From Roseovarius sp. MMSF_3281 (lineage in GTDB: Bacteria > Pseudomonadota > Alphaproteobacteria > Rhodobacterales > Rhodobacteraceae), in the NCBI RefSeq assembly GCF_030733685.1, contig NZ_JASHIM010000002.1:248001-312000 (forward strand): a stretch of DNA of 64,000 nucleotides, read 5' to 3'. How positions within the stretch are numbered: the stretch's first letter is position 1; the number at the start of each line of letters is the position of its first letter. Below, in pieces: positions 54,535 to 62,520 of this stretch. The translations under genes were made by a program, and so were the position numbers. Below the pieces are notes generated by a model. It was not told where the DNA came from and ran no database searches. It saw nothing but the letters and a program-made list of their open reading frames with translations.

Positions 54535-55482
54535 ATGCGCCGCTTTACCGATATTGCCCCGCCACCGCTTGCCGCCACCTATCCGCCCCGCAACCCGGGG
54601 CAGGCGCTTGATCCGCAGTGGCTGAACGGTGTGCAGGTGGACGAGCCCGCGATCGCGGCAGAGGCCGCCGAGATCGAGGCAAGCTGTGCGGATGCGGGCC
54701 CCCATCACGCCGCATGGCTGATCCGTGCGATCCAGTGCATGGACCTGACCACGCTTTCGGGCGATGACACGCCCGCGCGGGTGCAGGCCTTGTGCGAAAC
54801 CGCCCGCGCGCCCCTGCCTGCCGATCTGGCGGAGAAGTACGGGGCAGGGGGCCTGACCGTTGGCGCGGTCTGTGTCTATCACGCGATGATCCCCGCGGCC
54901 CTTGCCGCGCTCGAAGGTTCGGACATCCCCGTCGCCGTGGTCTCGGCCGGGTTCCCGGCGGGCCTTTCCTCCCCTCGCGCCCGCGTCATCGAAGTTGAAG
55001 ACAGCGTTGCCGCCGGGGCAAAGGAGATTGACATCGTCGTGCCCCGCTACCTCGCCCTGTCAGGCGATTGGGGGGCGCTTTACGATGATATCCGCGCCCT
55101 GCGCATGGCCTGTGGGGACGCGCACCTGAAATGCATCCTCTCGGTGGGGGAATTGGGCGATCTTACCACCGTCGCCCGCGCCGCCCTGACCGCGATGATG
55201 GCCGGGGCCGATGTGGTGAAAACCTCGACCGGCAAGGAAGCCACCAACGCCACCCTGCCCACAGCCCTTGCCATGCTCGACACGATCCAGGCCTACCATC
55301 AGGCGACGGGCCTTCGCATCGGCTTCAAACCCGCCGGCGGCATTTCCACCGCCCGCGCGGCCCTGCCTTACATGGCCGCCACCCATGCCCGCCTTGGCCC
55401 CGAATGGCTCCAGCCCACCCTGTTCCGCTTCGGGGCCTCTTCCCTTCTCAAGGACATTCGCGCCACGCTTGCCGCGTCCTGA
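54535..55482 (+). CDS. deoC: Deoxyribose-phosphate aldolase
   Basis: Splits 2-deoxyribose 5-phosphate into glyceraldehyde 3-phosphate and acetaldehyde in nucleoside salvage. The barrel has DLTTLSGDDTPARVQALC, AAGAKEIDIVVPR, the Schiff-base Lys in VVKTSTGKEATNAT and the proton-relay Lys in GFKPAGGIS. It has 315 residues, in the long DeoC class. AGGGA lies 6 bases before ATG 54535. The usual partner aldehyde dehydrogenase gene is not next to it. It is divergent from the DUF4153-like gene. Confidence 0.95.
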   Translation: MRRFTDIAPPPLAATYPPRNPGQALDPQWLNGVQVDEPAIAAEAAEIEASCADAGPHHAAWLIRAIQCMDLTTLSGDDTPARVQALCETARAPLPADLAEKYGAGGLTVGAVCVYHAMIPAALAALEGSDIPVAVVSAGFPAGLSSPRARVIEVEDSVAAGAKEIDIVVPRYLALSGDWGALYDDIRALRMACGDAHLKCILSVGELGDLTTVARAALTAMMAGADVVKTSTGKEATNATLPTALAMLDTIQAYHQATGLRIGFKPAGGISTARAALPYMAATHARLGPEWLQPTLFRFGASSLLKDIRATLAAS

Positions 55483-55493
55483 CCTTGCCACCC

Positions 55494-55521
55494 CCCGCCC
55501 GCTTTGCTTTAACCGGGCGGG
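55494..55521 (+). terminator. Stem-loop between deoC and pncB
   Basis: CCCGCCCG pairs with CGGGCGGG over a 12-base loop, followed by ATTATT. It may terminate deoC transcripts partly, with the pncB ribosome site just downstream. Confidence 0.4.
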
Positions 55522-55542
55522 ATTATTCCCCGGAGGCCCGCC

Positions 55543-56835
55543 ATGGTCGATATCGCCACCCGCGTCTACAACCACCGCTGGAAGATGGACCCCATCGTGC
55601 GGTCCCTCATCGACACGGATTTCTACAAGCTGCTGATGTGCCAATCGGTCTTTCGCAACAAGCCCGACACCGATGTGACTTTCTCGCTCATCAACCGCAG
55701 CACATCCATCCGCCTTGCCGACTTCATCGACGAAGGCGAGCTGCGCGAACAGCTTGATCATATCCGCTCCCTCTCGCTGTCGCGCGGGGAAAGCACATGG
55801 CTGCGCGGCAACACCTTCTATGGCAAACGCCAGATGTTCACCCCCGCCTTCATGGAGTGGTTCGAAAACCTGCGCCTGCCCCCCTACCACCTCGAAAAAC
55901 GCGACGGGCAGTACGAACTGACCTTCGAGGGCAAATGGCCCGAGGTCATGCTCTGGGAAATCCCGGCGCTTGCGGTGCTGATGGAACTGCGCTCGCGCGC
56001 TGTCCTGCACGACATGAAGAAATTCGAACTGCAGGTTCTCTACGCCCGCGCCATGACCAAGCTTTGGGGCAAGATCGAACGCCTGCGGGGCCTGCCGGGC
56101 CTGCGCATCGCCGATTTCGGCACCCGCCGCCGCCATTCCTTCATGTGGCAGGATTGGTGCGTGCGGGCCATGGGCGAAGGTCTGGGCGAGAAATTCGTCG
56201 GCACCTCCAACTGTCTCATCGCCAAGAACCGCGATCTTGAGGCGATCGGCACCAACGCCCACGAACTGCCCATGGTCTATGCCGCGCTGGCCAAGGATGA
56301 CGAGGCCCTGCGCCAGGCCCCCTACAAGGTGCTGGCCGACTGGCACGAGGAGCACGAGGGCAACCTGCGCATCATCCTGCCCGACACCTACGGCACCCAA
56401 GGCTTCCTCGATCACGCGCCCGATTGGCTGGCCGGCTGGACAGGCATCCGCATCGATTCAGGCGATCCCGCCACCGGGGCCGAAACCGCCATCCGCTGGT
56501 GGCAAACCCGCGGCGAAGACCCGCGCGAGAAGCTGATCATCTTTTCCGACGGGCTGGACGAGGACAAGATCATCGAGTTGCACAAACAATTCTACGGCCG
56601 CGTGAAATTCAGCTTCGGCTGGGGGACACTCCTGACCAACGATTTCCGAGGGCTCACCGAAAACGACGCCCTCGCCCCCTTCTCCCTGGTCTGCAAGGCC
56701 GTGGCGGCCAACGGGCGCCCCACGGTGAAACTCTCGGACAACCCGAAAAAAGCCATGGGACCGGAGGAGGAGATCACCCGGTATAAACGGGTGTTTGGCG
56801 TGGGTGAGCAGGAGGAGATGGAGGTTGTTGTTTAG
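55543..56835 (+). CDS. pncB: Nicotinate phosphoribosyltransferase
   Basis: Joins nicotinate to PRPP, the entry step of NAD salvage. [20 protein letters not shown] is the N-terminal signature. [18 protein letters not shown] with its autophosphorylation His, [20 protein letters not shown] and [19 protein letters not shown] match PncB. At 430 residues it is complete. GGAGG lies 6 bases before ATG 55543. Codon use is normal for the chromosome, unlike the next gene downstream. Confidence 0.96.
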   Translation: MVDIATRVYNHRWKMDPIVRSLIDTDFYKLLMCQSVFRNKPDTDVTFSLINRSTSIRLADFIDEGELREQLDHIRSLSLSRGESTWLRGNTFYGKRQMFTPAFMEWFENLRLPPYHLEKRDGQYELTFEGKWPEVMLWEIPALAVLMELRSRAVLHDMKKFELQVLYARAMTKLWGKIERLRGLPGLRIADFGTRRRHSFMWQDWCVRAMGEGLGEKFVGTSNCLIAKNRDLEAIGTNAHELPMVYAALAKDDEALRQAPYKVLADWHEEHEGNLRIILPDTYGTQGFLDHAPDWLAGWTGIRIDSGDPATGAETAIRWWQTRGEDPREKLIIFSDGLDEDKIIELHKQFYGRVKFSFGWGTLLTNDFRGLTENDALAPFSLVCKAVAANGRPTVKLSDNPKKAMGPEEEITRYKRVFGVGEQEEMEVVV

Positions 56836-56858
56836 GGATTTAGGAAGATAAACCGCCA

Positions 56859-57557
56859 ATGGAATACTTACAGGACGTTTGGGAATATATTCTGAATTCA
56901 GACAATCGAGATTTGCTATCCTGGTTGGGAGGCCTTCTCGCTGCCATTTGTGGGTTTATTTTTTGGGTTTGGACCCATGTGCGCAAGAAAGGTGGACGCG
57001 AGCAGAAGTTTTTTGGCTTAGGTGGCCGTGGCGGAAATGCCAAGGTTGTTGGGCAAGGTACGGCAGTCGGCGGTATAGGCGGGAAAGGTGGTGCATTAGG
57101 TATTGGTGGTGATGGAGGGAGCGCCGAAGTGGTAGGCAATGGCCTCGCAATTGGTGGCGATGGTGGCGATGCTGGATATCCCTTCAGGCCGGCCTTGGGC
57201 GCACCCTCGGTGATGGAACGCCAGAAAACGCTCTTGGGGCAAGATTTCAGCAACGACCGAACAGCAATTGACAAATACGGCTTGATCCACATCGGGCGTG
57301 GTGGCGACTCTTATGAATGTGAGGTTAGTTTTGACGACAGGAAATATCCTTTGAACGTACTTCTCAGGCTCTTACGTATTTGGGACGAGAATATCCTCGT
57401 AGATGTAGACACAACCAATCCCGACTGTCCTCAAGATTGGTGGAATACCGCAGTTGACAGGCACCCAGAGCTGGCCTTCAAGGCAATGGAACACATTCGA
57501 TATTGTGAAGACCATGCAATGTTAGAGGGCTTACCGCCGCGCAATCCATATCTGTAA
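56859..57557 (+). CDS. Membrane-anchored glycine-rich protein of unknown function
   Basis: Not recognised. The 232-residue product has one N-terminal helix (LLSWLGGLLAAICGFIFWVW), then a strikingly repetitive glycine-rich stretch at about residues 50-106 built on the pattern GGxGGxAxVVGxGxAxGG (FGLGGRGGNAKVVGQGTAVG and two further turns). A compact C-terminal domain follows (GLIHIGRGGDSYECEVSFDD onwards), with several Trp and Cys. Base composition is visibly lower in GC than the neighbours, a sign of transfer. It starts 23 bases after pncB. AGGAAG lies before ATG 56859. It lies next to a toxin-antitoxin pair. Confidence 0.75.
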   Translation: MEYLQDVWEYILNSDNRDLLSWLGGLLAAICGFIFWVWTHVRKKGGREQKFFGLGGRGGNAKVVGQGTAVGGIGGKGGALGIGGDGGSAEVVGNGLAIGGDGGDAGYPFRPALGAPSVMERQKTLLGQDFSNDRTAIDKYGLIHIGRGGDSYECEVSFDDRKYPLNVLLRLLRIWDENILVDVDTTNPDCPQDWWNTAVDRHPELAFKAMEHIRYCEDHAMLEGLPPRNPYL

Positions 57558-57600
57558 GCAATGAGACTTGTATTTATCTTTAGCTCTGGCTCAATAAGTC

Positions 57601-57891
57601 TCAAACCCACCGTCCCGCATCCATCCGCTGATGCAGGACTCGGATCACCTCAACGGCATCGGCATCTTCTCGGAAATAAACAACATGCCGTCCGCTGGTC
57701 GCCCTGTGGCATCCGGGCAAGACATCCTCGGCGCTGCGGGAGACTGTGGTGCCATCCGCTAACCCCGTAATCGCGGCGCGGATTGCATCCAAGTATCTGT
57801 TGGCCTGTTGTGGGCCCCATTTCTCCGCAGAATATTCCCAGATACCACGCAGGTCCTGCCGGGCCTCATGCGAAAGGCGCAAGTGCATCAT
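57601..57891 (-). CDS. parE: RelE/ParE-type toxin
   Basis: A 96-residue toxin of the RelE/ParE fold, with LSHEARQDLRGIWEYSAEKW, ANRYLDAIRAAITGLADG and GRHVVYFREDADAVEVIRVL followed by HQRMDAGRW, all typical of ParE. ParE proteins of the classical type poison DNA gyrase; relatives can cleave mRNA, and the sequence does not fully separate them, though the ParE-like end RVLHQRMD favours gyrase. It overlaps the antitoxin gene stop by 4 bases (ATGA). Confidence 0.92.
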   Translation of the reverse strand: MMHLRLSHEARQDLRGIWEYSAEKWGPQQANRYLDAIRAAITGLADGTTVSRSAEDVLPGCHRATSGRHVVYFREDADAVEVIRVLHQRMDAGRWV

Positions 57892-58133
57892 GCGCGATGC
57901 TTGGCGTTCATATCAGCCAAGAATTCATCGAAATCGAAATCTTCGATGAAACCGCTGTCGATGCCCTTTTGCAATTCCGCCCTCAGGCGTTGCAGTTTTT
58001 CTTCTTCCGCTTCCAACATCCGCAATCCCGCGCGCACCACGTCACTGGCCGAGTTATAGCGGCCAGATTCCACGGCTTTGGTTATGAAATCGTTAAAGTG
58101 ATCGCTCAGGACGACCGAGGTGTTGCGCGGCAT
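57888..58133 (-). CDS. parD: ParD-type antitoxin
   Basis: An 81-residue antitoxin. The N-terminal ribbon-helix-helix is NTSVVLSDHFNDFITKAVES followed by GRYNSASDVVRAGLRMLEA, the ParD DNA-binding domain. The acidic C-terminus (DSGFIEDFDFDEFLADMN) should wrap the toxin. ATG 58133 has AAGGAG 7 bases upstream; an ORF start ten codons earlier lies inside the operator. A perfect TACCAA-TTC-TTGGTA palindrome within the promoter suggests autoregulation. Confidence 0.93.
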   Translation of the reverse strand: MPRNTSVVLSDHFNDFITKAVESGRYNSASDVVRAGLRMLEAEEEKLQRLRAELQKGIDSGFIEDFDFDEFLADMNAKHRA

Positions 58134-58153
58134 GGGCTGTCTCCTTCGTCCGC

Positions 58154-58182
58154 AATATACCAATTCTTGGTACTCGCTTCAA
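58154..58182 (-). promoter_or_regulatory. Promoter and embedded operator of parDE
   Basis: TTGAAG (58177-58182) and TATATT (58154-58159) on the minus strand are 17 bases apart. The perfect 15-base palindrome TACCAATTCTTGGTA (58158-58172) covers the spacer and the first base pair of the -10 box, ideal for repression by ParD. Confidence 0.65.
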
Positions 58183-58297
58183 TCCACCGGCTCTCTGTCT
58201 GGCGCGGCTTTGCCGCGCGGCCCCCCCACCCCCACAGGGTGGGGGCCATGACGGTGGAACATCGGTATCACGGTACCCGCAGTCACCCTTCCCGGGC

Positions 58298-58347
58298 TTG
58301 ACCCGGGACCTCACGGTCTGACCCGAGGCCCCAGGTCAAGCCCGGGG
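58298..58347. repeat. CCCGGG-type alphaproteobacterial inverted repeat
   Basis: CCCGGGCTTGACCCGGGACC and, inverted, AGGTCAAGCCCGGGG lie close together between parD and arfB. Such units are common between alphaproteobacterial genes. A GGCCCCC...GGGGGCC hairpin lies just before it, near 58217-58249. Confidence 0.5.
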
Positions 58348-58351
58348 CGCT

Positions 58352-58771
58352 TCACTCCTCCCCATCAACTTTGCCCCTCAACGCCTTCTTCTCACCGCGC
58401 ACCTTCTTGGCCTTCAACCGGCGTTTCTTTGACCCCAGGGTGGGGCGCGTCGGGATCCGCCGTTTGGGTTTTTCGCAGGCTTTGCGGATCAACTCGGCCA
58501 GGCGCTCCCGCGCGATCTCGCGGTTGCGGGCCTGTGAACGGGTTTCTTCCACCTGGATCACCAGCGCGCCGTCCTTGGTCCAGCGTCGCCCCGCCACCCG
58601 GCGCAACCGGCGTTTCACCGCATCGGGCAGGTTGGGCGAGCGGTCCGCCTCGAAGCGCAGTTCCACCGCCGTCGCCACCTTGTTGACGTTCTGCCCGCCG
58701 GGGCCCGAGGCGCGGATGAACTGTTCGGTCAGTTCCCAGTCTTCGATTGTGATCTGGTCGTTAACTTTCAT
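58352..58771 (-). CDS. arfB: Alternative ribosome-rescue factor ArfB
   Basis: Peptidyl-tRNA hydrolase that frees ribosomes stalled at the 3' end of mRNAs. The GGQ loop is intact (RASGPGGQNVNKVATAVEL), and the basic C-terminal tail (RRIPTRPTLGSKKRRLKAKK onwards) is the part that enters the empty mRNA channel. It has 139 residues, the normal length. The gene lies between a repeat-rich gap and the GTAC-motif region; it stands alone. Confidence 0.95.
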   Translation of the reverse strand: MKVNDQITIEDWELTEQFIRASGPGGQNVNKVATAVELRFEADRSPNLPDAVKRRLRRVAGRRWTKDGALVIQVEETRSQARNREIARERLAELIRKACEKPKRRIPTRPTLGSKKRRLKAKKVRGEKKALRGKVDGEE

Positions 58772-58800
58772 GGGCTCTCAACGGCGTCGTCTGGACAAAC

Positions 58801-58869
58801 TGTACAGAGGTCTTCGTGGCGGGGTGGAGGTCTGTACAAAACTCCGGGGGTCTCTGTACAAAACGTACA
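58801..58869. repeat. Paired GTAC motif, site 3
   Basis: TGTACA at 58801-58806 and 58833-58838, then TGTACAAAACGTACA at 58855-58869, lie just upstream of arfB. The last differs by one base from the complement of site 1 (TGTACAGAACGTACA). Confidence 0.6.
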
Positions 58870-58878
58870 AAATTCAAA

Positions 58879-58905
58879 GGGCCGTTTCGGTTAACGAAAC
58901 GGCCC
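58879..58905. terminator. Perfect 11-bp hairpin upstream of arfB
   Basis: GGGCCGTTTCG pairs with CGAAACGGCCC over a GTTAA loop. It could end the minus-strand transcript of the murein endopeptidase gene, although 235 bases separate them and the T tract is weak. The rest of 58906-59139 holds no convincing gene. Confidence 0.5.
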
Positions 58906-59139
58906 TCTAAAGGTTAACGGAGGCGGGGCGGTTAGGCCATGCCAATCCGGGTGGTCATACGCCCGAGGGCTGCCTCAGACGGTGCCTCCCCTGACTGTTC
59001 CGACACCTCTCTCCAATCCCTTTATAGACACTGGACCACCTCCTTTCAGTTGTTGAACTTATCCACAGCCTGCCACAGATTTCGTAGTTGTCAAAACAAA
59101 ATACAGTGGCGGGTGTAATTTTTTCCTCCAGATATGGCG

Positions 59140-60066
59140 TTACTCTGATTGAAGCACCGAAACGCACTGGCCCGGCAGGTCGGCCATGGTCAACTCGCGC
59201 CGGGGTTTCGGCTTGGGCGCGTCGGGGTCGGGCGGCGGCGGGTTGAGGATGTTGTTCACCCACTCCTGCGCATCGGCACAGCCATCGCCGGGCGGCGGCG
59301 GGCTTTGATTCACGCAACCCCTTGCATTATCAGGACATTTCAGGCGCACATGGAAATGATAATGGTGCCCCCACCACGGCCGGATCTTCCTGAGCCACGC
59401 GCGGTCGCCCTTTTCATCATTGCACATCTGCACCTTGGCCCCCGGAAACACGAAAATCCGCGCCGTGCGCGAATCCTTGGCGGCGGCCTTGATGATCTCG
59501 TGATGTGCCCGCGTCCATTTATCGTTTGTATAGGCACCCTTAGCACGCCGCATCGAGATCGAGGATATGCCCTCGCGCTCGGATCGGCTCAGGTTCAACC
59601 GGTCCGCAGGGCGCATCCAGATGTCGACATCCATGCCGATCTGATGGCTGCGGTGCCCCGAAAGCATCGGCCCCCCGCGCGGTTGGCTGATGTCGCCGAT
59701 GTAAAGGCCGTTCCACCCCGGTTGACGCGCGGCCGCGCGCGAAAGTTTCTGAATATAATCAATCGTTTCCGGGTGACCCCAGTTGCGATTCCGGCTTAGG
59801 CGCATGGCCTGCCATGTGGGGCCGGTTTCGGCCAATTGCGCGCCCCCGGCCATACAGCCCTTGGAGTAGCTGCCAAACGGTTCATCCCGTTGTGGCGATG
59901 CGTTTTTCTTTTGCCCAAACAATTGCTTGGCATGCACGCCGCGCATTGATGCCGGGATATTCTGCGTTGAAACGACTTTCTTCGCGGGGCTGTTAACCTC
60001 TGGCGCCGATCCGCCGCAGGCCGACAAACCAAGGGTTAACGCGATGATTGTGAGGGTGCGGCCCAT
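59140..60066 (-). CDS. mepA: Penicillin-insensitive murein endopeptidase, lipoprotein
   Basis: Zinc enzyme that cuts cross-links in peptidoglycan. From ATG 60066 (AAGGAG upstream) the product has 308 residues with a lipobox (TLGLSACGG), so it is probably a lipoprotein. Metal-binding and catalytic motifs are SGHRSHQIGMDVDIWMRPAD and WWGHHYHFHVRLKCP. Expected disulfide cysteines (GCMAGG, VQMCND, RLKCPDNARGC, GQCVSV) are present, and a proline-rich end PPPPDPDAPKPKP precedes the last helix. The start overlaps the MFS transporter gene by 31 bases. Confidence 0.93.
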   Translation of the reverse strand: MGRTLTIIALTLGLSACGGSAPEVNSPAKKVVSTQNIPASMRGVHAKQLFGQKKNASPQRDEPFGSYSKGCMAGGAQLAETGPTWQAMRLSRNRNWGHPETIDYIQKLSRAAARQPGWNGLYIGDISQPRGGPMLSGHRSHQIGMDVDIWMRPADRLNLSRSEREGISSISMRRAKGAYTNDKWTRAHHEIIKAAAKDSRTARIFVFPGAKVQMCNDEKGDRAWLRKIRPWWGHHYHFHVRLKCPDNARGCVNQSPPPPGDGCADAQEWVNNILNPPPPDPDAPKPKPRRELTMADLPGQCVSVLQSE

Positions 60067-61436
60067 GTGTCCCGATCTCCTTCCGCCTTGACCCAGCGTA
60101 GCAGCAGAAGACCAATCAGGAAAAGGATTATCAAGGGCGACACGCCAATTCGCGCACTGCCGCTTATCGTCGTGGCAACCCCGATCAGCGCCGGTGCGAT
60201 AAAGGCCGTGGCCCGCCCCGACAGGCCATAGAGGCCGAAGCTTTCGGTCGGGGCCTTGGGGTCGGTATGGCGCACCATGAGCGAGCGGCTGGCCGCCTGA
60301 AGCGTGCCACCGAAGCCGCCGATAAGTACCCCGCATCCAAAGAAAATCGCATCGGGAAGGCTTGACCCTTCAGGCAGGGCGATGCCCCAGAGTTGCTCGC
60401 GGTCCATGCCGACAACCGTCACGCAAACCAGCATCAAACCCCAGATCGCCACGAGGATCACGGGTTTGGGGCCAAAGCGTTTGTCGGCCTTGCCCCCCAG
60501 CCAACTGAACAGGGCAGCGGAAATTCCGCCGATGATCCCGAAAATCCCGATCGACACGATGCTCCACCCCAGCACGAGGTTCGCGTAAAATCCGCCGAAG
60601 GTATAAAGCCCGTTCAGCGCGTCGCGATAGAGCATCGACGATACAAGGTAGGACGTCAGGCTGACCCGGCGCTTCAACCCTTTCACCGACCGCCCCAAAA
60701 GACGCAGGGCATCGCCCACACCGCGCCCTTGGGCGGGCGGGCCAATATCACGGACCCAGAGGAAATAGGGCACCATGAAGACCGCATACCATAGCGCCAC
60801 GAAGGGCCCGACAAAGCGTGTGCCCTCGTTCTGTTCGGCATCAAGGCCAAAGGCGGGGTCCAGCCCGATCAGGGTTTTGCCGTTGGGCTGTTCGGTAAAC
60901 AGAAGCAGCATGATGGCAAGCGCGACCAACCCGCCGATATACCCGATGGCAAAGCCCGAGCCGGAAAGTTGCCCCACGTCGTCGCTTTTGCCAAGCGAGG
61001 GAAGTTGCGAGTTGATGAAGATCAGGGCGTATTCGGCGCCGATAAACCCAATGCCGAACGTCACAAGGCCCCACATCAGGTTGGAGCCATCGGGCGACAT
61101 GAACCAAATCCCGGATGCCCCGATGACGTAGAGCACCGAAAACCCAACGATCCAAGGCAGGCGTTTGCCCGCTGTATCGGCCAGTGCCCCGAAAAACGGC
61201 GCACCGAACCCGATGATCAACCCGGTGATGGTCAGGCCAAAGGACCACAGGCTTTGCGCACTGGCCTTGGCGGCTTCGGCATCTTGGCCAAGCGACAGGT
61301 AATGTTCCTTCGCGACCAAGGCGAAGAAGGGGCCGAAAACGAATGTAACCAGCAGGGTATGATAGGGTTGACTGGCCCAGTCGAAGGCATACCAGCCCCA
61401 GATGCGTTTCTTTGCGGAAATCTCGGCCATGCTCAT
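60036..61436 (-). CDS. MFS transporter, UMF1/Atg22 type
   Basis: A 466-residue 12-helix transporter of the UMF1 family, named for resemblance to the yeast vacuolar exporter Atg22. WGWYAFDWASQPYHTLLVTF at the N-terminus, GFGAPFFGALADTAGKR, and FINSQLPSLG match bacterial UMF1. The C-terminal half has FGLYGLSGRATAFIAP, also conserved. The substrate is unknown; amino acids or peptides are suspected by analogy. Its 3' end overlaps the mepA start, so the two may be coupled. ATG 61436 and 61430 are both possible starts. Confidence 0.9.
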   Translation of the reverse strand: MSMAEISAKKRIWGWYAFDWASQPYHTLLVTFVFGPFFALVAKEHYLSLGQDAEAAKASAQSLWSFGLTITGLIIGFGAPFFGALADTAGKRLPWIVGFSVLYVIGASGIWFMSPDGSNLMWGLVTFGIGFIGAEYALIFINSQLPSLGKSDDVGQLSGSGFAIGYIGGLVALAIMLLLFTEQPNGKTLIGLDPAFGLDAEQNEGTRFVGPFVALWYAVFMVPYFLWVRDIGPPAQGRGVGDALRLLGRSVKGLKRRVSLTSYLVSSMLYRDALNGLYTFGGFYANLVLGWSIVSIGIFGIIGGISAALFSWLGGKADKRFGPKPVILVAIWGLMLVCVTVVGMDREQLWGIALPEGSSLPDAIFFGCGVLIGGFGGTLQAASRSLMVRHTDPKAPTESFGLYGLSGRATAFIAPALIGVATTISGSARIGVSPLIILFLIGLLLLRWVKAEGDRDTWAAPSQSSR

Positions 61437-61487
61437 GCCCCTTCTGCATTTGGGGCGATAAGACAGGCTATGGCCAGAACTGGCAAG

Positions 61488-62024
61488 TCATTCCTGCATT
61501 GGCGGCCAAGGGCGTTTGGTGTCGGCGTCGATCCATGCGTTGACCCATTCGGGCGCATCGGGGCGCGTCAGGTTCTGGCCCACTTCGGCCATTACCTCAT
61601 TGGGGGGAACGATCCCCGATTTGCCCGTCACGGCGGTGCGCAACAGGATATGGTTTGCGCATTCGCCCGAGGCCTTCCACATGGATTGTTCGATATAGAC
61701 GAACCTGTCGTCCCACCAGACCGCGCGTGATTGCATCTCAACGGTTTCAAACATCCGGATGCGGCGGCGATAGCGCACCGAGACCCCGGCCACGGTCAGC
61801 CCCCATTTGCGCCGTTTCAAAGCGGCAATCAGGCCCACCCGTTGCGCCAGCGGAATGCGCCCCATGTCGAACAGGGTCAGGGTGCGACCGTTGTTCAGTT
61901 CCATCCAAAGGTCGATATCCCAAGGCAGGCACATGTGCCGCGAAACGTGGGTATCGGTCACGCCAAGGGGGGCGTCCTTGCGGTGTTTGAACATTTGCCA
62001 GATCAGGCGGATCACAGGGTACAT
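61488..62024 (-). CDS. Hotdog-fold acyl-CoA thioesterase-like protein
   Basis: A 178-residue thioesterase of the 4HBT/hotdog type. From ATG 62024 (AAAGGAG upstream) it begins YPVIRLIWQMFKHRKDAPLG. LPWDIDLWMELNNGRTLTLF matches the family, whose active-site loop reads DxDxxxHxNNxRYL-like; here Asp and Asn residues are visible but the usual His is Glu. SVRYRRRIRMFETVEMQS is the next conserved strand. It is probably cytoplasmic and acts on acyl-CoA, with unknown chain preference. Confidence 0.85.
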   Translation of the reverse strand: MYPVIRLIWQMFKHRKDAPLGVTDTHVSRHMCLPWDIDLWMELNNGRTLTLFDMGRIPLAQRVGLIAALKRRKWGLTVAGVSVRYRRRIRMFETVEMQSRAVWWDDRFVYIEQSMWKASGECANHILLRTAVTGKSGIVPPNEVMAEVGQNLTRPDAPEWVNAWIDADTKRPWPPMQE

Positions 62025-62154
62025 GGGCACATCTCCTTTGCGCGGTTTGTCATTGGACAGGCCGCGAAGGTCAACCACAACCCCGCGTCAGACTTGCGCT
62101 TTGCAGATCACGCGCTTAGGTCTTGGGCGCACTGACCACCAAAGGACGTTACCC

Positions 62155-62442
62155 ATGCTGTCGTTGTTTCAGATTCTCATGCTGCTGCTTGATGTGCTGT
62201 GGTTCTTCATCATCGCCCATGTGATCATGAGTTGGCTGATCAACTTTCAGGTGCTCAACCTGCACCAGCAGTTTGTCGCGCAAATCTGGTACGGCCTGAA
62301 CCGGATACTCGAGCCGATCTATGCGCCGATCCGGCGTATCCTGCCGCCAATGTCGGGGATCGACCTTGCCCCACTGGTGGCGCTGATCGCGGTTTATGCC
62401 CTGCGGATCATCCTGATGAACAACATGCAGGCCTTTTACTGA
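62155..62442 (+). CDS. yggT: YggT family membrane protein
   Basis: A 95-residue protein with two membrane helices and the family block VLNLHQQFVAQIWYGLNRIL followed by EPIYAPIRRILPPMSGIDLA. YggT proteins are linked to envelope assembly or osmotic response by family. AAAGGACG lies before ATG 62155. It is divergent from the thioesterase gene and precedes recQ by 78 bases on the same strand. Confidence 0.93.
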   Translation: MLSLFQILMLLLDVLWFFIIAHVIMSWLINFQVLNLHQQFVAQIWYGLNRILEPIYAPIRRILPPMSGIDLAPLVALIAVYALRIILMNNMQAFY

Positions 62443-62520
62443 TCCGGGCCTTGTTTACCGAATCTTAGTGTGAAAAAGTCACCTGTAAGAGCAGACAATT
62501 AAAATCTTACGGGCTTTCTC

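Noticed and set aside
58932-59006. Short minus-strand frame ending GRMTTRIGMA
   Set aside because: About 24 codons from a GTG, poor ribosome spacing, no family. Possibly a micro-ORF, but not supported enough to annotate.
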